Assembly (NCBI RefSeq): GCF_002243045.1
Contig: NZ_MBKP01000020.1
Span: forward strand, 1 to 32,930
Reading direction: 5' to 3'
DNA from: Methanolobus psychrotolerans
GTDB lineage: Archaea; Halobacteriota; Methanosarcinia; Methanosarcinales; Methanosarcinaceae
DNA: 32,930 bases
Shown: positions 1 to 8,419 of the stretch, piece after piece
How the letters are laid out: each line of letters starts with the position of its first letter
Position numbering within the stretch: the stretch's first letter is position 1
Notes under the pieces: generated by a model
The model's input: the letters and a program-made list of their open reading frames with translations, nothing else
The model's database searches: none
Told to the model about the DNA's origin: nothing
Position numbers and translations under genes: made by a program

Positions 1-2
1 GG

Positions 3-272
3 GGTAACCATTTCAGAGCGATTTATATCCCCAGGATATATCATCGGATACTTCAAAAGATATATGACCTGAGGACTTGTGTTGAAAGGAAAAATTCTAA
101 CGAGGTCGTTGGATACAATCGATCAAAAACACTAACAAGAGGTAATGAGTGGGCTAAGTTGTTTGTTTCAATAAGCAACATAACTGCACTACTTACGGCA
201 CTGGCAGCATTTAAGGTTGAAAGACTTGACCTGATACGTGCTCCAAGCGCTTTTAGAAAGTTGAGGATTTGA
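3..272 (+). pseudogene. C-terminal fragment of an IS transposase (runs off the window's left edge)
   Basis: An open frame without a start runs from base 3 to a TGA at 270-272 and encodes the last 89 residues of a protein. The fragment is basic and has the R-x4-E-type stretch DLRTCVERKNS, followed by a hydrophobic helix (SISNITALLTALAAF). This looks like the C-terminal end of a DDE transposase of the IS4/IS5/IS1182 kind; I cannot name the family. It may be a complete transposase whose 5' part lies outside the window, so 'partial' here only means cut by the edge. Its orientation is opposite to the fla operon that follows. Confidence 0.6.
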
Positions 273-421
273 GGGCATAAAAGGAAATTTTAGCGAAAAA
301 AAGCAGTTGTAAGAGTTAATGGGCCATTTAAAGGGTTAATGGGATTAATGGTTAAGCCTCAATTGAGTGAAAAACCTGACAGGCTTTTCATCAGTTTAAA
401 GTCTTTGAAATTTCTTTTAAT
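273..421. other. Spacer between transposase fragment and flaJ
   Basis: This 149-base stretch has no gene. It holds short direct repeats around GGGTTAATGGG (about 335-350) and a small imperfect hairpin (AACCTGACAGGCTT, about 375-389). Read on the minus strand, that hairpin is followed by T residues and could end the fla transcript. The terminal repeat of the insertion sequence should also lie here, but it cannot be defined without the other end. Confidence 0.35.
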
Positions 422-2077
422 TCAAGTCATACCCAACAATGAAGATACAGCTGCCATGGTAACAACTGCACTTGCTCCGGATATCCATACCATGATTACA
501 AAGTCGATAGTAGCACTCAACATATGTCCACCATCCACGATCCTGATAAGAAGAGCAGACAACAGGGAATGACCTATCATGATCAGCAGAACCATGTTAG
601 AAAGCCTGTCGATACTGCCTATATTTGTGTACAATACCATCCCCATGGACATTCCTGGAGGCATTTCCACAGCTGCAAACATGTCCTGCATAAGTCCGAC
701 TACACCAAGTGAGATATACATTGTAAATCCGATACCACCAGTCAGGCCGTACAGGACACCAACAAGACTTGCTGCAGACTGAGACCTTTTTTTCCTAAGA
801 GTTACTATCCTGTGGAAATTAGTTGCGATTATATCGCCAATGACCTCAGGCTGGCCACCAAGATTGGTTGCCTGCACGAACATTACAGAAAAACGCTGTA
901 TGAGATTACTTCCTGTGTTAGCTGAAAAATAGTCCCATGAACCGAATTTGTCAATCCTGGTCACAAGCATTTTATAGAGATTGTTCACATCTTTTGTAAG
1001 AGGACCAAAATCATGTGCCCTCAGAGCTTTCAGGGCGTCATCGATAACACCGCCCCTTGCACCGGCAGAACTTCCAAGAGAGCGTATAAATGCAGGGAAA
1101 TTCTCATCTTTCCTCCTGATGCTCTTCTCAATCTTTTTTGAGACATAACCAGTGTATACAAGAGGAGTTGAAACCATAGCCACAGCAATAGGAATTTCTA
1201 TTTTTCCATAAAGAAATACTGCAATAAACACAATAATACAGCCAGCAATTGAAATTGGTATTGAACGATACAATTTTAACTTGTTCTCCGTAACGTTGCT
1301 TGAACGACTCCATGCAGGGTCCTTTGGTATCTTGCTTTTTGTGAACATCACCATAACAAGATCTGTTACAAGGAAAATTACTACAACAACCCCCATCAGG
1401 AGTTCTGCATTCATACCCGTAATTACCGGCATGATTACAGCAAATGATGCCATGAATATCAGGGACATCACAAGAGATACGAATAATTCTTTAATTATTT
1501 CAACGACATACAGGGCACCAAAATACATCGATTCATACTCATTCATTACCACATTCTGCTCGGCAAAAAGAAATGTTTTCACATCTTCCCCGGACTGAAG
1601 TGCGTGTGCAAATCTATCAAGAAAGTCCTCAAATATGATGGAAGGGGTCCTCTTGGAAATGAACCGACATGCATCTGCAAGACTGAGGTGCCATACGGTT
1701 ACAAGATCATATATTTTTCTTGTTTCCTCTGCAAGTTCCTGGTAATCCTCATTTTCCGAAACAATGCGGACTATATCTATCCTTGGGGTTTCTGCTGTGG
1801 CAATTGAACCCATCTGGGTAATGTAGTAATGCATATTATTATCTATACGGGAAGCTTTGGCATCGAGAATGGACAACGGATAAGATAAAGCAAAAATAAT
1901 ACATACCACGGGTATCAATATCGGAATGTACTTGGTAGTACCTGTGAAAAGAGTAGGGAAAACAGTTAACAGAATTATGGAGAAAATAAAACCGAATGCT
2001 ATTATAGGTAAGGCAAATTTTTTTGCATAGGACATGGGTTCCATGCCAAGGTTCTTAAATGCCTTTTCATAACTCAT
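422..2077 (-). CDS. flaJ: Archaellum assembly membrane platform protein FlaJ (ArlJ)
   Basis: FlaJ is the polytopic membrane protein of the archaellum motor. It is homologous to TadC/GspF platform proteins and works with the FlaI ATPase to export archaellins and drive rotation. The sequence has paired hydrophobic segments near the N-terminus, a cytoplasmic domain, more membrane segments mid-protein, a second basic cytoplasmic loop, and a final hydrophobic cluster; about 551 residues is normal for the family. I chose the ATG at 2077 because GGTGAG (2087-2082 on the minus strand) lies just before it; a GTG at 2086 is the longer alternative. It is the last gene of the fla operon and directly follows flaI in the same reading frame, with only flaI's TAG stop between them. 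Confidence 0.93.
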   Translation of the reverse strand: MSYEKAFKNLGMEPMSYAKKFALPIIAFGFIFSIILLTVFPTLFTGTTKYIPILIPVVCIIFALSYPLSILDAKASRIDNNMHYYITQMGSIATAETPRIDIVRIVSENEDYQELAEETRKIYDLVTVWHLSLADACRFISKRTPSIIFEDFLDRFAHALQSGEDVKTFLFAEQNVVMNEYESMYFGALYVVEIIKELFVSLVMSLIFMASFAVIMPVITGMNAELLMGVVVVIFLVTDLVMVMFTKSKIPKDPAWSRSSNVTENKLKLYRSIPISIAGCIIVFIAVFLYGKIEIPIAVAMVSTPLVYTGYVSKKIEKSIRRKDENFPAFIRSLGSSAGARGGVIDDALKALRAHDFGPLTKDVNNLYKMLVTRIDKFGSWDYFSANTGSNLIQRFSVMFVQATNLGGQPEVIGDIIATNFHRIVTLRKKRSQSAASLVGVLYGLTGGIGFTMYISLGVVGLMQDMFAAVEMPPGMSMGMVLYTNIGSIDRLSNMVLLIMIGHSLLSALLIRIVDGGHMLSATIDFVIMVWISGASAVVTMAAVSSLLGMT

Positions 2078-2086
2078 AAAACTCAC

Positions 2087-3742
2087 CTAAATAGAGAATG
2101 GAAGGCCGTCTACGCCGTGTTTATAGAAATTGACTATTATCTCAAGAACATCATAGTAATCTTCAATTCCTCTTGATTTCATTTCTTCCAGTATCTTTGC
2201 CCTGAGGAAAAGATCCTGATATATCAGCCTCTTGTCCTCATAACCGAGTTTTGTAGCTATTTTGTCCTCAAGGATGTAACTGTTGTTCAAACCACGGAAT
2301 TTATGCCTGTCAGTATCAGGCTCCCACTGGAAAACAGCCCGTGTGGCAACACCGCCTATCTCCTCATAATAACCTTCTATTTCTTCAATCGCAAGGGCAC
2401 GCCTGAGGAACTTGCCTTTACGATAGACAGCTGACAGGATCATTGCAATGTTAAGGTTATCAATGAACGTAACAGGTACATTGATAGGGTCCGCTGTGAG
2501 ACGTTGTATCATCTTTGAAACTGCAGATGCGTGGAAAGTTGCAAGTACAGGGTGCCCTGTCTGCATACCCTGGAAAGCTACATTACCTTCTGCACCTCGG
2601 ATTTCACCCACTATGATATAATTAGGTCTTGAACGAAGAGCGGCCTTAAGCAGGGCGAAGGTATCTACCCTTGAGTCGATAGGACCCTCTTCACGGGTGA
2701 TCAACTGTTGCCATACAGGCTGAGGCGGCTGGACTTCAGCCGTATCTTCTGCAGAGAATACCTTAGCCTTTGGATTTACAAAAGCAAGACATGCATTAAG
2801 CATTGTCGTTTTTCCGCTTGCAGTTTCACCACTGAAGAATATACTCATACCATTCTCAAGACACATCCACATATAAGCAGCCATTTCTGCACTGAGTGCA
2901 CCCCATCCAATGAGCTGGGTGATGCTTACAGGCACTTCACTGAACTTACGCATGGTAAAACTGCTTCCACGCTTACTGACATCCAGACTATAAATAATAT
3001 TAATACGGGAACCATCAGGAAGGGCACCATCGGCAATAGGTCGGGCATCACTGACAGGGCGACCTATACGCTCACTCATGCTTCTCAGCCAGTTATCCAG
3101 TCCCTGTTCATCTCCAAATGTGAGGTCAGTCTTCACCATGTCAAATATTTTGTGAACGATGAAAATATTATCAACACCAATACTGTGGATATCTTCAAGA
3201 TAAGGGTCCCGTATGATAGGTTCGATTGGCCCGGAACCAATAATGTCTCTTTCCAGGTGATAAAGAATTTTGTTGTACTCACCCTGAGTCATTGGGACTT
3301 TCTTCTGCACAGGCATCAGTTTTTGGAGGAAATTGAACTTACTCTTATCATCTTCTACGTTGCCACCTGAACCAATATCAATTGCTTCATTGAACAATTT
3401 AGTTATGAGATCCTTAAGCTCTGCTTCAGAACCCGGAACAGGTTCCCTGGATGATCTTTCAAGAATTATGGCCAGAACTGCATCGTATTTCTTTCTTTCT
3501 GTGTTGTTGAGTTCAGGTTCTATTCCATAATACTTGATCTCTCCAATTTCAGGATTTCCATAAAGATGAATGAATACAGGGTCCCCCACAGGCAGAATGA
3601 TATTGACATTTTCCTTATCAATGTCTTTTGAAAGACTAACCATAAAAGTAGGCTCATCAGCTCCGGTTTTTTGCATGAATCTCTTCACATATTCCCCCAG
3701 ATGAGGATTTCTTTGTATGGCTTTTTGAAATTCCGGATCCAT
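2087..3742 (-). CDS. flaI: Archaellum motor and assembly ATPase FlaI (ArlI)
   Basis: FlaI is the type II/IV secretion-type hexameric ATPase that powers archaellum assembly and rotation at the cytoplasmic face of the membrane. Visible are Walker A (GETASGKTT, about residues 305-313), Walker B (IIVGE, about 376-380) and the His box (TGHPVLATFHA, about 395-405). The N-terminal half is the family's variable domain. The length of 551 residues is typical. The gene lies between flaH and flaJ in the usual order. It ends in TAG (2089-2087), one of only four TAG stops among the genes here; the frame stays open into flaJ, see findings. Confidence 0.96.
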   Translation of the reverse strand: MDPEFQKAIQRNPHLGEYVKRFMQKTGADEPTFMVSLSKDIDKENVNIILPVGDPVFIHLYGNPEIGEIKYYGIEPELNNTERKKYDAVLAIILERSSREPVPGSEAELKDLITKLFNEAIDIGSGGNVEDDKSKFNFLQKLMPVQKKVPMTQGEYNKILYHLERDIIGSGPIEPIIRDPYLEDIHSIGVDNIFIVHKIFDMVKTDLTFGDEQGLDNWLRSMSERIGRPVSDARPIADGALPDGSRINIIYSLDVSKRGSSFTMRKFSEVPVSITQLIGWGALSAEMAAYMWMCLENGMSIFFSGETASGKTTMLNACLAFVNPKAKVFSAEDTAEVQPPQPVWQQLITREEGPIDSRVDTFALLKAALRSRPNYIIVGEIRGAEGNVAFQGMQTGHPVLATFHASAVSKMIQRLTADPINVPVTFIDNLNIAMILSAVYRKGKFLRRALAIEEIEGYYEEIGGVATRAVFQWEPDTDRHKFRGLNNSYILEDKIATKLGYEDKRLIYQDLFLRAKILEEMKSRGIEDYYDVLEIIVNFYKHGVDGLPFSI

Positions 3743-3760
3743 CTAACCACTCTTCTGATT

Positions 3761-4456
3761 TTATGATACTGAAGCGATCTCGACAACAAGACCGACTTTT
3801 GGTTCTATCCTGAAACCTATCATTTGCCCCACAGGACCTTTGGCTCCTGTAAACTTGTTCACGACAATGGTCCTCTTAACCTCACTTCCCAGAGGTTTGG
3901 ATTTAAGGGTGATATACACGTCACACGAAGAACGGAACATGGATGCAATGTCCTCACCCAACTGATTAGGTTCTATTGTCAATATGATCACTTTGCCCAT
4001 GCCATTTAGTTTCTTGAAAAAAGAGATCAGATCCAGACTTTTCTCTGCGTTGACACTGTATTTGATAAGGGAGGAGAGTGTGTCGATAATAATCACATTC
4101 TTCTCGAAAAGTTCTTCAGCTGCCATTAATCGTTCAATGAAATCAAAACGTGACTTTGCAGCCTGCACAAGCGGAATTACCGGAATATACAACAATAGAC
4201 CATTTAAAAGGAAAGGTGCTATTGGATAATCCATGGAATACATTTGATTGATAAAACCTTTTGTCGTCAGCTGAGTTGATATGAAAGTAACACTTACGTT
4301 ATTCTCATTCAATCCGAATGAGAGACGCTGAGTTATGGAGCTTTTTCCTCCACCGCTACCACCTTCAATTACGACAAGTGAACCGGCTGGGAAGCCTCCT
4401 CCTAATTTCGCGTTAAGATCATCCCTCGGGATCTCAAATGCATTGATCTTTGCCAT
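3761..4456 (-). CDS. flaH: Archaellum regulatory ATP-binding protein FlaH (ArlH)
   Basis: FlaH is a RecA/KaiC-superfamily nucleotide-binding protein that binds FlaI and is part of the archaellum motor core. Its 231 residues carry a glycine-rich Walker A (GGSGGGKSS, residues 32-40) and a Walker B strand (VIIIDTLSS, about 121-129). A canonical catalytic Glu after Walker A is not evident, as is usual for FlaH. The ATG at 4456 has a good ribosome binding site (GAGGT, about five bases upstream). It sits 14 bases after flaG and 18 before flaI, in operon order. Two further KaiC-superfamily proteins lie at 8420-10909, so the locus holds several relatives of this fold. Confidence 0.95.
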   Translation of the reverse strand: MAKINAFEIPRDDLNAKLGGGFPAGSLVVIEGGSGGGKSSITQRLSFGLNENNVSVTFISTQLTTKGFINQMYSMDYPIAPFLLNGLLLYIPVIPLVQAAKSRFDFIERLMAAEELFEKNVIIIDTLSSLIKYSVNAEKSLDLISFFKKLNGMGKVIILTIEPNQLGEDIASMFRSSCDVYITLKSKPLGSEVKRTIVVNKFTGAKGPVGQMIGFRIEPKVGLVVEIASVS

Positions 4457-4470
4457 TTTTTACCTCTGAA

Positions 4471-4977
4471 TTACGTTTTAAAGCTCATAGCACCGGATTT
4501 ACCATTTTCGGCTGCGACAAGTATCCTGTGATCGCCAGAATCCAGAGGTGATGGGACAGTAGTGATACTCAGAATAAGAATATCACCTGGCCTCCATACA
4601 ACATCACCATCCGCCAGATCAACATCAATATCTGTAGGCCCTATTAAGATACCATCAACAAGAACAGTCACATATTCAGGCACCATTTCTGTTTTGCCGG
4701 TGTTCTTCGCATAGAAAGTGTATTTTTTACTGACATTATCGAAAGGAATGACCTTGGGATCATTTACAATAGTAATATCAGTCCGCATCTGTTCTGAAAG
4801 CAACTTACTACTTGTACCAGATGAAGCGATCATCGACTGGACATCTGCGGATATAATGGCAACTGCGCTAATAGCCAGTATTATTGCAGCTATGAAAAAT
4901 ATCATATGTGTGACTGCTGTGTCAGCGTCGGTATTTTTCAATAGATTATTTCGGTCTGTTGTAAGCATACTCATCAT
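4471..4977 (-). CDS. flaG: Archaellum stator-type protein FlaG (ArlG)
   Basis: FlaG is a membrane-anchored protein with an extracytoplasmic beta-sandwich. With FlaF it is thought to couple the motor to the S-layer. The 168-residue product has one N-terminal membrane helix (about residues 25-48, HMIFFIAAIILAISAVAI) and then a beta-rich domain with repeated aliphatic/Gly-Asp strands. The start is uncertain because ATG occurs at 4977, 4974 and 4968 with no clear ribosome binding site. An 80-base AT-rich gap separates it from flaF, the widest gap in the operon, so an internal promoter there is possible. Confidence 0.85.
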   Translation of the reverse strand: MMSMLTTDRNNLLKNTDADTAVTHMIFFIAAIILAISAVAIISADVQSMIASSGTSSKLLSEQMRTDITIVNDPKVIPFDNVSKKYTFYAKNTGKTEMVPEYVTVLVDGILIGPTDIDVDLADGDVVWRPGDILILSITTVPSPLDSGDHRILVAAENGKSGAMSFKT

Positions 4978-5057
4978 GTTTTTCTGCCAGTCTAAATGAG
5001 AATATAATTAAAATAATAATATAATACTGATAGTATATAGATATGCTTGCCATTCAG

Positions 5058-5489
5058 TCAAACAAGATATGAAGCATAAGCTGAAACACCATTTTCTGTT
5101 ACAACCTTAACACGATGTATCCCAAGACCGGAGAGACCAGTTACTGTCAAGTTCCTCGTCTCTGCAGGAGTCCATGTGGCTGCAACATCAGTATAAGTGT
5201 AAGATTGCAGATTTCCGTCCACAAGCACGTTCAATTCATCAAAACCAAGTGTCTCACTGCCTGTGTTAGAAAGAACTACGGTCAAATTGTAATTGCCTGT
5301 AAAACTATCAGGTATAGTATCCTCAATTTTTATATCTGTCTGAAGCCTGATGTGTTGCATTTGATACTGCTCTGCCGATGCATCCCCAACTATTTCGCTG
5401 GAAGAACTCAGCGTTGTATAAGAAAAAGTCCCCATAAGCACTGCGGAAATGAAGAAAATGATAGCTACGACTGACACCTCAAATCCCAT
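5058..5489 (-). CDS. flaF: Archaellum stator-type protein FlaF (ArlF)
   Basis: FlaF is the S-layer-interacting partner of FlaG. It has a single N-terminal membrane helix (about residues 5-24, VSVVAIIFFISAVLMG) and an archaellin-like beta-sandwich outside the membrane. The 143-residue length fits. Strand pattern and the SNTGSETLGFDELNVLVDG region parallel the ANTGKTE...VTVLVDGIL region of FlaG, consistent with the two being paralogues. The ATG at 5489 has a strong ribosome binding site (GGAGG, about six bases upstream). Its first codons overlap the 3' end of flaD/E by 11 bases, which suggests coupled translation. Confidence 0.88.
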   Translation of the reverse strand: MGFEVSVVAIIFFISAVLMGTFSYTTLSSSSEIVGDASAEQYQMQHIRLQTDIKIEDTIPDSFTGNYNLTVVLSNTGSETLGFDELNVLVDGNLQSYTYTDVAATWTPAETRNLTVTGLSGLGIHRVKVVTENGVSAYASYLV

Positions 5490-6771
5490 AGAGTTCCTCC
5501 AGTCCGTGCTTGACTTTTGCCATCTCCCTGTCTATGGAACTGAGCATGTTCCTGTCGATCTTACGTCCTGATAGCCTTTCAATGAAAAGAAGGGATTTTG
5601 TGTGATCTTCTGGGAGGAGGCGCCATGTTGGTTTTTCCACATAATAATCGATTCCACGGGCATAGGCCATGATCTCGGACATAACATCCTCACTTATCCA
5701 CCCGATATCTACATAGTAATCCAGAGCATCCATAAGATTGTTCCTTCCGACACGCTCCATGAGAAACTCTATCCAGTTGAGCAGAACAACTACACTTGTC
5801 GGATCTGCCTTTATGCATTCCAGCCTTATCAGAGAAATTGAAGCCTTTTTTAGAGGTTTTCCTGCATCACTGCTTTTTGTCCCTTCACTTTCCTCATCAC
5901 CAGAAACAACAGAAAGACTAGTAGCAGAAACAGGTCTTTTTTCAACTGTATCAAGGCGGGAAGAAATATTAGCAGTTGTTTCAGCAAGGTCAATGATATT
6001 CTGGTCAAGGACACCGGTTCTGGAAAACACTTCTTCCGTTCGGGATGACAACTGCTCGATACTTTCATGCATTATTATCATTGCATCTGCAAATGCGTCC
6101 ATTTTGGACTCAAGATTCTGCATTCTTGAGTCTACCTCAGAAGAGATGCCATGAGGCATGCTTAATTTCTGGGCAGTTGAATCAAAATCATTTTTTATGA
6201 GGACCAGCATGTCACCTAATTCAGTAATCCTCTTGTCCGTTTTCTCAAATCTCTCAATTGTGGCCCTGGTAGCAACATCATCCCCTACAAAAGGATTGAC
6301 CTGATTGGATACTATCTCATACAAAGATAGTAATTCCAGAACACTCTGGTCGATCTTGTCGACGGTCTTCCTGATCTCTTCATTTTCCCTCTGGACCAGA
6401 TTTAAAGTTACATCTGCTTTTGAAAGCTTAGTCTCAACGTCTTTTATTTTTTTTCTATTTTCTTCTACCATCTCATTGCTTGCAGATGATTGTTGAGTAG
6501 CCTGCAAAGGAATACTGCCTGGAGGCATACCGGGTGAAGCCATGCCAGGAGGGAACATGGACGAGCCGCCGGGTGCTTTTTGAAAACCAGGAGGAACACC
6601 AGGAATCGAGGGAGGTAAACCTGCAGACAGGTCCGGAATTGAACCAAGGTCTGGAGTACCCTGTAGAAAAGAAGGAGCATCTGAGCCAAAGGGAGAATCA
6701 GTTCCTTTTTTCGAATCTTTCTTGGAGAGAACTGAAGTCATCTTTTTTATTTTATCGCTAAATCCGGCCAT
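5479..6771 (-). CDS. flaD: Archaellum cytoplasmic ring protein, FlaD/E family (ArlD/E)
   Basis: FlaC/D/E proteins form a cytoplasmic ring around the motor and relay chemotaxis signals. The C-terminal region carries the FlaD/E signature (LNWIEFLMERVGRN and DYYVDIGWISEDV, about residues 325-370). Before it lies a long coiled coil (about residues 100-270) with many heptad-like Leu/Ile/Val and charged positions. The first 95 residues are a Pro-, Gly- and Met-rich linker (for example SIPGVPPGFQKAP), likely disordered. The ATG at 6771 is preferred; a GTG at 6777 is in frame and neither has a clear ribosome binding site. It is the first fla gene, transcribed from an AT-rich divergent promoter, and no archaellin gene precedes it. 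Confidence 0.88.
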   Translation of the reverse strand: MAGFSDKIKKMTSVLSKKDSKKGTDSPFGSDAPSFLQGTPDLGSIPDLSAGLPPSIPGVPPGFQKAPGGSSMFPPGMASPGMPPGSIPLQATQQSSASNEMVEENRKKIKDVETKLSKADVTLNLVQRENEEIRKTVDKIDQSVLELLSLYEIVSNQVNPFVGDDVATRATIERFEKTDKRITELGDMLVLIKNDFDSTAQKLSMPHGISSEVDSRMQNLESKMDAFADAMIIMHESIEQLSSRTEEVFSRTGVLDQNIIDLAETTANISSRLDTVEKRPVSATSLSVVSGDEESEGTKSSDAGKPLKKASISLIRLECIKADPTSVVVLLNWIEFLMERVGRNNLMDALDYYVDIGWISEDVMSEIMAYARGIDYYVEKPTWRLLPEDHTKSLLFIERLSGRKIDRNMLSSIDREMAKVKHGLEELYGI

Positions 6772-6777
6772 GATCAC

Positions 6778-6887
6778 ACTGGTAATAATTAATATTATGA
6801 GAAATATCTATATGAGATTCAATATACTCGCTATAATATATATAAATTTTGAATAAAACTATATGATGATAGTAGAGGAATGAAAAC
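6778..6887. promoter_or_regulatory. Divergent promoter region of the fla operon and the 6888/6930 gene
   Basis: This spacer holds overlapping TATA-like sequences (about 6831-6850, CTATAATATATATAAATTTT) suited to both strands. A ribosome binding site (GAGG, 6875-6878) lies nine bases before an ATG at 6888 on the plus strand. No recognisable operator was seen. Confidence 0.5.
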
Positions 6888-6929
6888 ATGAACCAGATGA
6901 GTTTAAATCATTTATCGGACTTAACATAA

Positions 6930-7955
6930 TTGATCCATTTGGCACGCAAGAAAATATTCAAAACCGAGATGATATCCGACAAGGATGGAATCAGATTCGC
7001 AACTCCTGAACCTGTTGCTGAGTACAGGGCAAAGAGACTTCAATGCAAAGTGATAGCTGACATCAGTTGTGGCATCGGTGGCCAGGCAATATATTTTGCA
7101 AAATGGTGTGAGTTTGTTTATGCAATCGAGATCGACCCAAAAAAAATAGCCTACGCAAAAAAGAATGCGAAGATAATGGGGGTCAGCAACATAGAGTTCA
7201 TCACCGGGGATGCACTTTCATCCGATGTAATAGCAAAATTACCAGAACTTAATGTAGTATTTTCTGATCCTGCAAGACCTCCTGCAGAAAAAGAGAGGAC
7301 CATTAATAACCTCAGTCCATCTATACCAGAAGTAATGAAGGCTTATGCAGATAAAACATTAAACTTCGCATTCGAAGCGCCACCCCAGATATCACCGGAA
7401 AAAATACCATTTGATTGTGAAAAGGAGTATATGTCCCTCGAAGGCAAGCTAAACCGCTTGAATCTCTATTTTGGCGACCTTAAAAAAGCAGATGTTTCTG
7501 CAATTGCACTGCCTGGTAGCAATATCATAAGAAAAAATCATAGAAATCGAAATGTTCACAGGTCACGTAAACCCGATGTTTATGCCTATGAACCAGAAGA
7601 ATGTGTCACAAAAGCAGGACTTCTGGAACAATTAACATCATCTTTCAAAGAACATGATGTCAGCATATTTGAAATTGATGAAAAAAGAGTGTTGGTTACT
7701 TCCAATCATCTTCTTGAATGCAAATTGTTCAAGAATAGCTACAAAGTAGTACAGGTTATGAATTTTGATATTATAAAGATTAACTCATACCTGAAACAGA
7801 ATTCTTTTGGGAATGTAATCATCAGGGCATCAATAGAACCTGAGAAGTACTGGGAAGCACGTAATACTCTGGAAAAAGAACTGAACGGAGAAAGAAAAGC
7901 GCATCTGTTTCTAAAAGAAAATGACGCAATCGTGTGCGAAGTGCTAGATCAGTGA
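6930..7955 (+). CDS. Class I SAM-dependent methyltransferase with THUMP-like C-terminal domain; 5' end interrupted
   Basis: The product has a Rossmann methyltransferase core: SAM motif I (ADISCGIGGQAIYF, about residues 44-57), an acidic strand end (YAIEIDPKK) and an SDPARP motif IV. The C-terminal half (about 200-341) resembles the THUMP-like domain found with such enzymes, so an RNA or protein target is likely but the substrate is unknown. The open frame can only begin at TTG 6930, which lacks a ribosome binding site. Immediately upstream, in the same frame, ATG 6888 has a good site (GAGG) and gives MNQMSLNHLSDLT before a TAA (6927-6929). This suggests either a nonsense change in the real gene or a leader peptide. 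The 3' end overlaps the convergent receiver gene by seven bases. Confidence 0.75.
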   Translation: MIHLARKKIFKTEMISDKDGIRFATPEPVAEYRAKRLQCKVIADISCGIGGQAIYFAKWCEFVYAIEIDPKKIAYAKKNAKIMGVSNIEFITGDALSSDVIAKLPELNVVFSDPARPPAEKERTINNLSPSIPEVMKAYADKTLNFAFEAPPQISPEKIPFDCEKEYMSLEGKLNRLNLYFGDLKKADVSAIALPGSNIIRKNHRNRNVHRSRKPDVYAYEPEECVTKAGLLEQLTSSFKEHDVSIFEIDEKRVLVTSNHLLECKLFKNSYKVVQVMNFDIIKINSYLKQNSFGNVIIRASIEPEKYWEARNTLEKELNGERKAHLFLKENDAIVCEVLDQ

Positions 7956-8323
7956 AATTCCATTTCCAGCAGTTCCTTTGTTCTTTTTATGAGTTCTTTC
8001 CTGCTAAAAGGTTTGGTTATGTAGTCATCTGCTTTTAACACATGCAGACCAAGCATCTTATCAAATTCCTGACTCTTCACAGTAAGCATAGCCACAGGCA
8101 GACATGGCTCTTTTTCTTTTATTTTATGAAAAGTTTCCCATCCGTTCATATCAGGCATCATGATGTCTAGCAAAATAGCATCCGGTCTTTCTTTATCGAT
8201 AGACTCAAGGCACTCAAAACCACTTTTTACCCCGATAACTTCTATATTTTCGGATTCCAGGATCAATTTCACGAGGTCGATAGTATCTGGCTCATCATCC
8301 ACGACCATAACTTTGGGACTCAT
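7949..8323 (-). CDS. Stand-alone response-regulator receiver protein
   Basis: The 124-residue product is one receiver domain with nothing attached. The acidic pair (D9, D10), the phospho-acceptor D53 in LLDIMMPDMNG, T81 and K104 (in TKPF) are all present, so it should accept phosphate from a histidine kinase. It differs from chemotaxis CheY in being closest to the PhoB-type receivers common in Methanosarcinales signalling, so its partner cannot be named. No histidine kinase gene is in the window. A TATA-rich 96-base spacer precedes it. Its neighbours are a RecA-like/receiver fusion and the fla operon across the methyltransferase gene, which makes a motility role possible but unproven. Confidence 0.9.
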   Translation of the reverse strand: MSPKVMVVDDEPDTIDLVKLILESENIEVIGVKSGFECLESIDKERPDAILLDIMMPDMNGWETFHKIKEKEPCLPVAMLTVKSQEFDKMLGLHVLKADDYITKPFSRKELIKRTKELLEMEFH

Positions 8324-8419
8324 AATTTTTTACAGCTCCTGAAAAGGATAATTCATAGTTATATTGATAGTATATAATGCAATCTTGTTATAATACTAAT
8401 ATATATTATAATTATATAA

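Noticed and set aside
2708-3370. 220-codon plus-strand open frame
   Set aside because: It lies opposite flaI, whose motifs and length are complete. The translated product is rich in His, Thr and Cys with no recognisable domain, so it is a shadow frame.
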